NCBI RefSeq assembly: GCF_000943555.1
Contig: NZ_JTDV01000001.1
Coordinates: 248,001 to 312,000 of the forward strand
Direction: 5' to 3'
DNA length: 64,000 nucleotides
Source: Neotamlana nanhaiensis
Lineage (GTDB): Bacteria; Bacteroidota; Bacteroidia; Flavobacteriales; Flavobacteriaceae
Positions 1-7,510 of the stretch are shown here, in pieces. Under the pieces are notes generated by a model. That model was not told the origin of the DNA and searched no databases. It saw only the letters and a program-made list of their open reading frames with translations. A program made the translations under genes and the position numbers. The first letter of the stretch is position 1. Each line of letters begins with the position of its first letter.

Positions 1-273
1 GTTTTAAAATATAATTTAAGCGGTGTTTTTAATGCCGTTGCCCCAAACCCAGTAACGAATAAAGAATTAATAAAAACCATAGCTAAAACCCTTGAAATGC
101 CGTGTTTTTTACCCGGAATTCCTAAAATAATTATGCGCTTAGCGTTAGGAGAAATGCATATTTTATTATTTGAAAGTCAGCGAGTAAGCGCAAAAACTAT
201 GGAAAATAAAGGCTTTAATTTTAAATACAATTGTTTAAAACCTGCATTAAATGATTTATTAGAATCGGTTTAA
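1..273 (+). CDS. TIGR01777-type NAD-dependent epimerase, C-terminal part only
   Basis: The reading frame is open from base 1 to the TAA at 271-273, giving 90 residues; the N-terminal NAD-binding part lies outside the window. The motif GVFNAVAPNPVTNKEL, then a stretch with PGIPK and LGEM, matches the C-terminal DUF1731 domain of the YfcH/SDR39U1 family of sugar-nucleotide epimerase-like proteins. The substrate of the family is not established. It is followed 11 bases later by a small gene on the same strand. Confidence 0.8.
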   Translation, partial: VLKYNLSGVFNAVAPNPVTNKELIKTIAKTLEMPCFLPGIPKIIMRLALGEMHILLFESQRVSAKTMENKGFNFKYNCLKPALNDLLESV

Positions 274-284
274 AAAGTAAAAAT

Positions 285-752
285 ATGTCTATCGAAAATT
301 ATATTAAACTCATTCACTCCGAAGAAGGTCGGAAAGGTTACAAAAGCTTAATGCAGTATTTGATGCAATTGCGAACACATTTTGCTAATACATTTAAAAA
401 TGAAATATCTGTTGGAAGTTTTTATCAAGGTTTTATGGATATGACTTATTTCCCAATTACAACGCCCGTTTTAAAAGCTCATAAACTAAAAGTAGGTGTT
501 GTATTTAACCATGAGCGTATTCAGTTTGAACTTTGGTTAGTAGGACAAAATAAGAAAGTAAATAAACAATATTACAGTTATTTTCTCGACAAAAACTTTA
601 CCAATTATAAATTGTCTGAGACCAATCAAGAATCAATTATTAATTATTCTGCTTTAAAATCGCCTAATTTTAATAATTTAAATGAAATTACAAATTCAAT
701 TGAAAATCAAACTTTACAGTTTATAAATTCTGTTGAAGGTTTTCTTAAATAA
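285..752 (+). CDS. small hypothetical protein (DUF7000-like)
   Basis: This 155-residue soluble protein has no signal peptide or membrane segment. The N-terminal pattern GYKSLMQYLMQLR followed by YQGFMDMTYFP (about residues 19-57) resembles the uncharacterised DUF7000 family, an assignment made from memory and not certain. It follows the epimerase gene by 11 bases, so co-transcription is likely. It ends 12 bases from the convergent methylmalonyl-CoA mutase gene. The function is unknown. Confidence 0.7.
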   Translation: MSIENYIKLIHSEEGRKGYKSLMQYLMQLRTHFANTFKNEISVGSFYQGFMDMTYFPITTPVLKAHKLKVGVVFNHERIQFELWLVGQNKKVNKQYYSYFLDKNFTNYKLSETNQESIINYSALKSPNFNNLNEITNSIENQTLQFINSVEGFLK

Positions 753-764
753 AATTTTTAAAAA

Positions 765-2921
765 TCAATCTATTAAAATTTCTAAAAGTTGAATAGCTGC
801 ATCACTAATTTTAGTACCAGGGCCAAAAACAGCAACAACACCTGCATCAAATAGAAACTGATAATCTTGCTTAGGAACTACGCCACCAACAATAACCATA
901 ATATCGTCGCGCTCATAATCTTTTAGGGCTTCAATAACTTGAGGAAGTAAGGTTTTATGTGCGCCAGCTAAACTAGAAACGCCTAAAATATGTACATCGT
1001 TTTCTATAGCCTGTTTAGCAACTTCGTTTGGCGTTTGGAATAACGGACTAATATCAACATCAAAACCCATATCGGCATAACTGGTTGCAACAACTTTAGC
1101 ACCACGGTCGTGACCATCTTGTCCCATTTTCGAAATCATAATACGTGGGCGTCGGCCTTCTTGTTCGGCAAAAACATCGGCTAAAGCTTGTGCTTTTTTA
1201 AAACTACTATCGTCTTTAATTTCTTTACTATACACACCCGAAAATGATTTTATTTGCGCTTTGTAACGGCCAAAAGCAACTTCTAATGCATCACTAATCT
1301 CGCCTAACGTAGCACGAGCTCTAGCTGCTTCAATAGTTAAAGCCAATAAATTAGAATCTGAATTATAACCTGTTGCTTTTGTATTTGAATTTACAAAATT
1401 ATTTCCTGCTCGAGTTAAATTATTTAACGTCATTTTCACTAAAGCCTCATTTCTAGAAGCTTTAATGGTATGTAATCGCGCTATTTGCTGCGTTCTTACT
1501 TTTTCATTATCAACCTCTAAAATATTTAAAGGCTTTTCGTCCTGTAATTGGTATTTGTTTACACCAACTATAATATCTTGTCCAGAATCTATTCGGGCTT
1601 GTTTTCTAGTGGCCGCTTCTTCAATTTTAAGTTTAGGTATACCTGCTTCAATAGCTTTAGTCATGCCACCTAAGGCTTCAATTTCTTCAATTAAATCCCA
1701 AGCCTTTTCTGCAATATCATGAGTTAATTTTTCAACAAAATAACTTCCTGCCCAAGGATCGACCGTTTTAGTAACCCCTGTTTCTTCTTGTAAAAATATT
1801 TGCGTATTACGTGCTATTCTGGCTGTAAAATCGGTTGGAAGCGCGATGGCTTCATCTAAAGCATTTGTGTGAAGGCTTTGTGTACCACCAAAAACCGCCG
1901 CCGTAGCTTCAATGGTTGTTCGCGCCACGTTATTGTAAGGGTCTTGCTCTGTTAAACTCCATCCGCTAGTTTGGCAATGTGTTCTTAACGACAACGATTT
2001 TGGGTTTTTAGGATTGAATTGCTTTACCAATTTTGCCCATAACATTCTGGCAGCACGCATTTTTGCAATTTCCATAAAATGATTCATCCCTATACCCCAA
2101 AAAAACGATAATCTTGGTGCAAAATCATCTATATCTAAACCAATTTCTAGTCCTTTTTTAATGTATTCTAAACCATCGGCAAGGGTGTATGCTAACTCAA
2201 TATCGCAAGTTGCTCCAGCCTCTTGTATATGGTATCCAGAAATGCTGATGCTATTAAATTTTGACATGAATTTACTGGTGTATTCAAAAATATCGGAAAT
2301 AATTTTCATGGAAGGTTTTGGTGGGTAGATATATGTATTTCGCACCATAAATTCCTTCAAAATATCGTTTTGAATAGTACCTGCCAGCTCATTGGAATTT
2401 ACCCCCTGTTCTTCGGCAGCTACAATATAAAATGCCAAAATGGGCAAAACCGCTCCATTCATGGTCATTGAAACCGAAATTTTATCGAGCGGTATTTGGT
2501 TGAATAATATCTTCATATCTTCAACCGTATCAATAGCTACACCAGCTTTTCCAACATCGCCTACTACACGTTCGTGGTCTGAATCGTAACCGCGATGCGT
2601 GGCTAAATCGAAGGCGACTGATAATCCTTTTTGTCCTGCTTTTAAATTGCGCTTGTAAAAAGCGTTGCTATCTTCGGCGGTACTAAAACCAGCATATTGC
2701 CTAATTGTCCAAGGTTTTTTTACATACATGGTACTGTATGGCCCGCGTAAAAAAGGAGCGATTCCAGCAGCAAAATTTAAATGTTCTAAATCTTCAACAT
2801 CCTCTTTTTTATAAGTCGATTTTATATTGATGCCTTCGGCGGTTTGCATAACCGAGTCGTCATACTCCAAAGAAGCATCATTACAAGCTAAAGTGATATG
2901 TTGAAGATTTTTTCTTGACAT
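765..2921 (-). CDS. scpA: methylmalonyl-CoA mutase large (alpha) subunit
   Basis: The enzyme interconverts (R)-methylmalonyl-CoA and succinyl-CoA with adenosylcobalamin and acts in the cytoplasm in propionate metabolism. The 718-residue protein has the usual length. The substrate-binding TIM barrel comes first ([14 protein letters not shown] near residue 105, [11 protein letters not shown] near 230) and the cobalamin domain last, with DGHDRG at about 602-607, whose His is the lower cobalt ligand. The ATG overlaps an upstream in-frame TAA (TAATG), which suggests translational coupling. It is the last gene of an operon with udk, ftsB-like and the small subunit. Confidence 0.96.
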   Translation of the reverse strand: MSRKNLQHITLACNDASLEYDDSVMQTAEGINIKSTYKKEDVEDLEHLNFAAGIAPFLRGPYSTMYVKKPWTIRQYAGFSTAEDSNAFYKRNLKAGQKGLSVAFDLATHRGYDSDHERVVGDVGKAGVAIDTVEDMKILFNQIPLDKISVSMTMNGAVLPILAFYIVAAEEQGVNSNELAGTIQNDILKEFMVRNTYIYPPKPSMKIISDIFEYTSKFMSKFNSISISGYHIQEAGATCDIELAYTLADGLEYIKKGLEIGLDIDDFAPRLSFFWGIGMNHFMEIAKMRAARMLWAKLVKQFNPKNPKSLSLRTHCQTSGWSLTEQDPYNNVARTTIEATAAVFGGTQSLHTNALDEAIALPTDFTARIARNTQIFLQEETGVTKTVDPWAGSYFVEKLTHDIAEKAWDLIEEIEALGGMTKAIEAGIPKLKIEEAATRKQARIDSGQDIIVGVNKYQLQDEKPLNILEVDNEKVRTQQIARLHTIKASRNEALVKMTLNNLTRAGNNFVNSNTKATGYNSDSNLLALTIEAARARATLGEISDALEVAFGRYKAQIKSFSGVYSKEIKDDSSFKKAQALADVFAEQEGRRPRIMISKMGQDGHDRGAKVVATSYADMGFDVDISPLFQTPNEVAKQAIENDVHILGVSSLAGAHKTLLPQVIEALKDYERDDIMVIVGGVVPKQDYQFLFDAGVVAVFGPGTKISDAAIQLLEILID

Positions 2922-2992
2922 TATTTCGTCTTAATCATTTTCTTTTGTTGCATCTCATTTTTTAAGTTTTTAATAGCTTCTTTTCTATTTTC
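2921..2992 (-). other. in-frame 23-codon extension of the upstream lipoprotein gene, behind a stop codon
   Basis: Directly after the TAA of the 203-residue gene the same frame stays open for 23 lysine- and glutamate-rich codons (starting ENRKEAIKNLKNEM) and stops in a TAATG overlap with the scpA ATG. Stop-start overlap in the same frame is what an intact gene would show, so the internal TAA looks like a recent nonsense change or a sequencing error. Whether the extension is translated cannot be told from the sequence. Confidence 0.55.
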
Positions 2993-3604
2993 TTAAACCG
3001 CTTTTTGGTTTGTTTCATTAGCTTCAAAATCGACAGAATTAAAATCTACTTGAAATAATTTTGCATAAAAATAATCGAGCGCAATAAAAGTTTGTAAATA
3101 AGGATCGTTTGAATATGATGTATTAGATTGTAAGGCAGGTGTAAAAATCTGTTGACTCATACTATTAGTGCTTACAAGGGCTTTAAAAGTTGTTTTTAAA
3201 TTTTTATCCATCATTTTTTGGGTTAAACAACTTAACAAATTATGGTTATAATTTAAATGATTGCCATCCCATAAATTGGTATGTGTTTTAAGCACATCGA
3301 ATACCGCTTTGGTTTGTTTCGAGATTATTTTATCGAACTGAACGCGATTAGTCATAGAATAGGTTATAAAAGTTCGATAAGCCCTTAATTTGTTTAATCC
3401 ATTTTTGTCGTAAGCATTAATTATATCATTTTCAAAACTATATAACGCTTCTTTAAACAAATCATCGGTTTCTATATTACAGCTTATTGTTGGGTTTTTA
3501 TCGGCATATTTATACTGTGTTAAAGTGGCCTGAGATTTTTGTTTACAGCTTAAACAAAGTGTAATGGTTATTAAAATAATAAAGTGTAAAGTATTAGTTT
3601 TCAT
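2993..3604 (-). CDS. hypothetical lipoprotein inside the methylmalonyl-CoA mutase operon, probably shortened
   Basis: This 203-residue protein starts with a hydrophobic segment and a lipobox-like LCLSC, with Cys at about 20, so it should be a lipoprotein. The rest is mostly helical and matches no family I recognise. Its start overlaps the end of the mutase small-subunit gene by 11 bases, so the genes are co-transcribed and perhaps translationally coupled. A location in the envelope makes a direct part in the cytoplasmic mutase unlikely. The frame continues past its TAA for 23 more codons, so the gene may have lost its natural end. Confidence 0.7.
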   Translation of the reverse strand: MKTNTLHFIILITITLCLSCKQKSQATLTQYKYADKNPTISCNIETDDLFKEALYSFENDIINAYDKNGLNKLRAYRTFITYSMTNRVQFDKIISKQTKAVFDVLKTHTNLWDGNHLNYNHNLLSCLTQKMMDKNLKTTFKALVSTNSMSQQIFTPALQSNTSYSNDPYLQTFIALDYFYAKLFQVDFNSVDFEANETNQKAV

Positions 3605-4961
3605 TTTTAAATTTTTTATAAAATCGTTTACGTTCTAAATTTTCGGATACTCGTTTTTCAACTATCGATTCAATTAATGTTAATCTTGGTTTTAAACTTA
3701 CAAAAGGGTATTTGTTAATGGTTTTTCCTATATTTTCAATAGGATATTGGTGGGCATTTACACCAACTAAAATGGTTTCATTTTGCTCTAGTTGTTTAAC
3801 AGATTTATTAAAACTTTCTCTTATTTTTCGCTGAATTGTATCTTCTTTCAACAGTCTTAAAAAGCCTTCTTTTTTTTCAATCTCTTTAAAAATAATAAGC
3901 GCTTTTTGAGCTAGCTGGTTTGTAATTGATTCGATATAATACGACCCATCGGCAGGGTTATTTACCATATTAAAATAACTTTCGTGTTTTAAAATTAGCA
4001 ATTGGTTTCGAGCAAGCCGTTCGTTTTCTGCATTATTTTTTTTAGTAACGTTATTATATGGTATGTTAAAAACAGTATTTGCACCACCCAAAATAGAACT
4101 CATACATTCGGTAGTTGTTCGTAAAAGGTTATTATAATTTTCGTAAATGGTTTTATTACTTAAGGTTGGCAACGCCACGATGTGGCAATCAACACTTATT
4201 TTATATTCATTAGCTAGAGATTTCCAAAGCAAACGTATAGCTCGCAATTTAGCTATTTCGAAAAAGTAGTTAGAGCCTATTGCAAATTTAAACTGTACTT
4301 TGGTGTTTGGTAAAAGCATCCCGTCTTGGTGCAAACAATGCAAGTATTCGTTAGCATGAGCCAAAGCATAAGCTAATTGTTGCACATTATTGGCCCCAGC
4401 ATTTTGGTATAGAGCAGCATCAACCGAAATGGTATTGGTGTATTTGTAAATATCTTTAAAACTATTGAGGTCTTGTTTTAAATTTTTAAACCATGTTCCT
4501 GTTTTGGCAACATTACCTATAACATCGATATGAATAAAAATGGTGGTTTTTTTCGGAATTTTTTTGACGAAAGCTTCCGATTGAAAAAGTAATTTAAAAT
4601 GAATTTCTGTGGTTTCTAAATCGATATCTTCTAGTAAATCGTTAATTAGCACGTCTTCCGAAGGAATAATAAAAGCTATACTCTCAACACCATTTTTAAT
4701 AGCAAATCGCGCATTTTTATTCGATTTTTCAATATTAGCAACATATATAGTTTGACCTACTTTCCATTGCGTAGCCTTGGTGCTTACTGTATTGGAAGTT
4801 GTTTTTAAATCATCGGCGTGATAAAAAGGTTTAACCAAAATATCATCGTTAGTTTGCCATAAAAGTTTATTATAATCTTCGCCTTGAAGCTCAAACTGAA
4901 TATTTTGTTTCCACTGTTTAGCCGAAACCGAATTAAAATCATCAAACAAGTTCTTGCTCAT
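3594..4961 (-). CDS. mutA: methylmalonyl-CoA mutase small (beta) subunit
   Basis: This is the non-catalytic partner of the mutase heterodimer. The 455-residue protein shows the mutase barrel signatures (DAALYQNAGANNVQQLAYAL, FEIAKLRAIRLLWKSL, NPADGSYYIE) but no DxHxxG cobalamin motif and no B12-like C-terminal domain, so it is shorter than the classical subunit of over 600 residues. The short form is, to my knowledge, usual in flavobacteria. It starts 2 bases after the ftsB-like gene and overlaps the next gene by 11 bases. Confidence 0.92.
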   Translation of the reverse strand: MSKNLFDDFNSVSAKQWKQNIQFELQGEDYNKLLWQTNDDILVKPFYHADDLKTTSNTVSTKATQWKVGQTIYVANIEKSNKNARFAIKNGVESIAFIIPSEDVLINDLLEDIDLETTEIHFKLLFQSEAFVKKIPKKTTIFIHIDVIGNVAKTGTWFKNLKQDLNSFKDIYKYTNTISVDAALYQNAGANNVQQLAYALAHANEYLHCLHQDGMLLPNTKVQFKFAIGSNYFFEIAKLRAIRLLWKSLANEYKISVDCHIVALPTLSNKTIYENYNNLLRTTTECMSSILGGANTVFNIPYNNVTKKNNAENERLARNQLLILKHESYFNMVNNPADGSYYIESITNQLAQKALIIFKEIEKKEGFLRLLKEDTIQRKIRESFNKSVKQLEQNETILVGVNAHQYPIENIGKTINKYPFVSLKPRLTLIESIVEKRVSENLERKRFYKKFKNEN

Positions 4962-4963
4962 AA

Positions 4964-5278
4964 TTAATCGGTTTTTAGGCTGTCTTCATATTCAATAATG
5001 TAAATTTCTTCGTTGTCGCGTTTCATATAATATTCTTCGCGAGCAAATTTTTCGAGGCCTTCACTAGAGCTTAATTCTTTTAAAGTCTTTTTGTCTTTCT
5101 CAATTTCTTTTTGGTAGTATTCTTTTTCTTTTTCTAAATTGTCGATATCGGTATTTAATTCGTGATGAATTAACCATGAGTTAGCATCAAAAAAAAGCAT
5201 CCAAACCGCAAAAATTACCAGAATAATTACAAACCAGTTTTTAAAGGGTTTTAAATATTTAGTTTTCGATGATTTCAT
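4964..5278 (-). CDS. septum formation initiator family protein (FtsB/DivIC-like)
   Basis: The 104-residue protein has a short cytoplasmic tail, one membrane segment (about residues 15-31) and a periplasmic coiled coil rich in Glu and Lys (about 40-70), the architecture of FtsB/DivIC. That family bridges FtsL and FtsQ in the divisome. It lies 4 bases after udk and 2 bases before mutA. The udk-ftsB-mutA order is, as I recall it, common in flavobacteria. Confidence 0.9.
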   Translation of the reverse strand: MKSSKTKYLKPFKNWFVIILVIFAVWMLFFDANSWLIHHELNTDIDNLEKEKEYYQKEIEKDKKTLKELSSSEGLEKFAREEYYMKRDNEEIYIIEYEDSLKTD

Positions 5279-5282
5279 TTAT

Positions 5283-5888
5283 TTATAATTTGTCGTTTAT
5301 TATGGTTTTTACAATATCAACCGCTACGGTGTTGTAATGGTTGTTAGGAATTATAATATCGGCATACTCTTTCATGGGTTCAATAAATTGAGAATGCATA
5401 GGTTTTAATGTGCTTTTATAACGATTTAAAACTTCATCTAAATCACGGCCACGTTCCGAAATATCACGTTTTAGTCTTCTAATTAATCGTTCATCACTAT
5501 CGGCATGAACAAATATTTTTATATCGAACATATCGCGTAATTCAGGATGACTTAACACTAAAATACCTTCAACAATTATTACTTTTCGCGGATGTGTTAA
5601 AATAGTATCACCTGTTCTATTATGTTTAACGAACGAATACACAGGTTGGTGTATTGGATTGCCTTTTTTTAATTCTTTTAAATGCGCTTCAATTAACTCG
5701 AAATCGATAGATCTTGGATGATCGAAATTTATTTTAACGCGTTCGTCGTATGATAAATGCGAGGTATCTTTATAATACGAATCTTGCGATAAAATGCCCA
5801 CTTCGCCTTCTGGAAGTTCTTTTAAAATTTGATTAACAACGGTTGTTTTTCCGCAACCAGTTCCGCCAGCAATACCAATAATTAACAT
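5283..5888 (-). CDS. udk: uridine kinase
   Basis: The enzyme phosphorylates uridine and cytidine in pyrimidine salvage. The 201-residue protein has the Walker A loop GIAGGTGCGKTT at residues 5-16, the DSYY motif near 37, the FDHP motif near 55, and RRLKRDISERGR near 135-146, all typical of Udk. It is the first gene of the operon that leads to the methylmalonyl-CoA mutase genes. A TAACTTTG -7 element lies 26 bases before the ATG. Confidence 0.96.
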   Translation of the reverse strand: MLIIGIAGGTGCGKTTVVNQILKELPEGEVGILSQDSYYKDTSHLSYDERVKINFDHPRSIDFELIEAHLKELKKGNPIHQPVYSFVKHNRTGDTILTHPRKVIIVEGILVLSHPELRDMFDIKIFVHADSDERLIRRLKRDISERGRDLDEVLNRYKSTLKPMHSQFIEPMKEYADIIIPNNHYNTVAVDIVKTIINDKL

Positions 5889-5913
5889 GGATTAGTTTTT
5901 AGTTTGATTGATG

Positions 5914-5921
5914 CAAAGTTA
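5914..5921 (-). promoter_or_regulatory. -7 promoter element for the udk operon
   Basis: On the minus strand the sequence TAACTTTG fits the Bacteroidota -7 consensus TAnnTTTG and would give a leader of about 20 bases before udk. No good -33 TTTG is present at the right distance, so the call rests on the -7 box and its position. Confidence 0.5.
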
Positions 5922-5953
5922 ACCAATTGTACATGTAAAGTTAAAAAGAATAC

Positions 5954-6355
5954 TTACTTTTTAATTTTAGAAACTTCGGCTACGGTAACCATTTTTTCGT
6001 TTTTATTTCCCCAACTATTTGTTATATAGTTCATAACATCTGCAACTTCATCGTCGCTTAAACCCATGGGCATCATAGCGTTTTTATAAGTTATATCGTT
6101 AACTTTTATTTCGCCACGTAAACCAAATTTAATGGCTTTTATAGTGGCTTCGCGGTTTTTTAAAAAATCGGATTTCGCTAATGGAGGAAATGTTTTTTTT
6201 ACGCCTTCACCATTTGCCATATGGCAGGTAAGGCAAAAATCTTGATATATGGCTTCTCCTTTTTTTATACTGTCCTTTAAGTTTGAATTTTGAGCCTCGG
6301 TCACATTTATAAAAGTAAAAATTAACGCTAAAGCTATCATTTTAAATATTTTCAT
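5954..6355 (-). CDS. periplasmic cytochrome c (class I)
   Basis: The 133-residue protein starts with a signal peptide ending near VTEAQ and carries one heme site CLTCH (residues 41-45) and a distal Met in MMPMGL near 95. I chose the ATG at 6355 because it begins directly with the signal peptide (MKIFKMIALA); the longer frame to 6388 would overlap the preceding gene. It follows the PQQ dehydrogenase by 7 bases and is probably its electron acceptor. That pairing is inferred from the context. Confidence 0.88.
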   Translation of the reverse strand: MKIFKMIALALIFTFINVTEAQNSNLKDSIKKGEAIYQDFCLTCHMANGEGVKKTFPPLAKSDFLKNREATIKAIKFGLRGEIKVNDITYKNAMMPMGLSDDEVADVMNYITNSWGNKNEKMVTVAEVSKIKK

Positions 6356-6362
6356 AAATCGA

Positions 6363-7487
6363 TTAATTTTTAGGAACAATTTTAACAATACCTACACCTT
6401 CGATACCTACATAAATAAAACCATCTGGCGCTTCAACAACATTTCTAACTCTTCCAAGACCTTCTAATAGTTTTTCGCGTTTAACAACCTTTTCTTGTTC
6501 TATAATTAAACGCTCTAGATACATGAATTTTAATGATCCAACCAGAAGCGAACCTTTCCAATCGGGGTAATTATTTGACGCAACAAAAGTCATACCACTA
6601 GGCGCAATTGATGGTACCCAATAAAATAAAGGTTGTTCCATGCCTTCTTTTTCGGTAATATCAGTAAATGTAGTGCCACTATAATTAATGCCATACGAAA
6701 TAACTGGCCAACCATAGTTTTTACCACTTTCAATTACATTAATTTCGTCGCCACCTTGAGGTCCGTGTTCGTGAATCCAAATTTTACCTGTAAAAGGATT
6801 TTTGGTCATGCCTTGCGGATTGCGATGACCGTAGCTATAAATGGCAGTTTTAGGATAAAGTTCGTCTACAAAAGGATTATCGTTTGGTATCGAACCGTCG
6901 TCATGGAGTCTGTAAATTTTACCACCATCTCGTTTAATATCTTGAGGATTTACATCGCGTTCGCCACGTTCGCCAATTGAAAAATATAGAAATCCTTCGT
7001 TGTCGAATGCTATTCGCGATCCCCAATGTTGTCCTTTTGTTGTGTTTGGTGTGGCTTTATAGAGTAGTTGTTTTTCTATTAATGTATCTCCTCTCAATTT
7101 TGCTCGCATTAATGCAGTATGACCGCCATTTTGTTCGCCTTCGGGAGAGCTGTAAGTAAAATAAATCCAGCCGTTGTTTGCATAATCAGGATGCAACTTG
7201 ATATCCATTAAACCACCTTGACCACGAACATAAACTTCAGGTAATCCTTCTATAGATGTTTTATTACCGTTTTTAAAATGAATGAGTTCACCTGATTTTT
7301 CGGTGATAAGGATACTACCGTCCGGTAAGAAAGCCATTCCCCAAGGAATATATAAATCTTGAACAATAACCTCGGTAGAATAAGCAACAGACGTAGGGGT
7401 TTCCGCTTTAATATCGGTTTCGGTTTGTTGAGCGCAAGCGTTGATAGTTAAAAAAACTAAACACAAAATGGCATGTAAATTTTTCAT
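6363..7487 (-). CDS. PQQ-dependent sugar dehydrogenase (soluble aldose dehydrogenase family)
   Basis: The family oxidises aldoses to lactones with PQQ on a six-bladed propeller. The 374-residue protein begins with a lipoprotein-type signal (INACAQQ, Cys near 18). Family motifs follow: PWGMAFLPDG near 48, the presumed catalytic His in KGQHWGSR near 154, SYGHRNPQGM and HEHGPQGGDEIN. The start at 7487 is preferred over 7511, because the latter falls in the last codon of the receptor gene. The sugar substrate cannot be told. It sits between a TonB receptor and a cytochrome c. Confidence 0.9.
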   Translation of the reverse strand: MKNLHAILCLVFLTINACAQQTETDIKAETPTSVAYSTEVIVQDLYIPWGMAFLPDGSILITEKSGELIHFKNGNKTSIEGLPEVYVRGQGGLMDIKLHPDYANNGWIYFTYSSPEGEQNGGHTALMRAKLRGDTLIEKQLLYKATPNTTKGQHWGSRIAFDNEGFLYFSIGERGERDVNPQDIKRDGGKIYRLHDDGSIPNDNPFVDELYPKTAIYSYGHRNPQGMTKNPFTGKIWIHEHGPQGGDEINVIESGKNYGWPVISYGINYSGTTFTDITEKEGMEQPLFYWVPSIAPSGMTFVASNNYPDWKGSLLVGSLKFMYLERLIIEQEKVVKREKLLEGLGRVRNVVEAPDGFIYVGIEGVGIVKIVPKN

Positions 7488-7510
7488 AAATAATTTTTCA
7501 TTAAGATACA

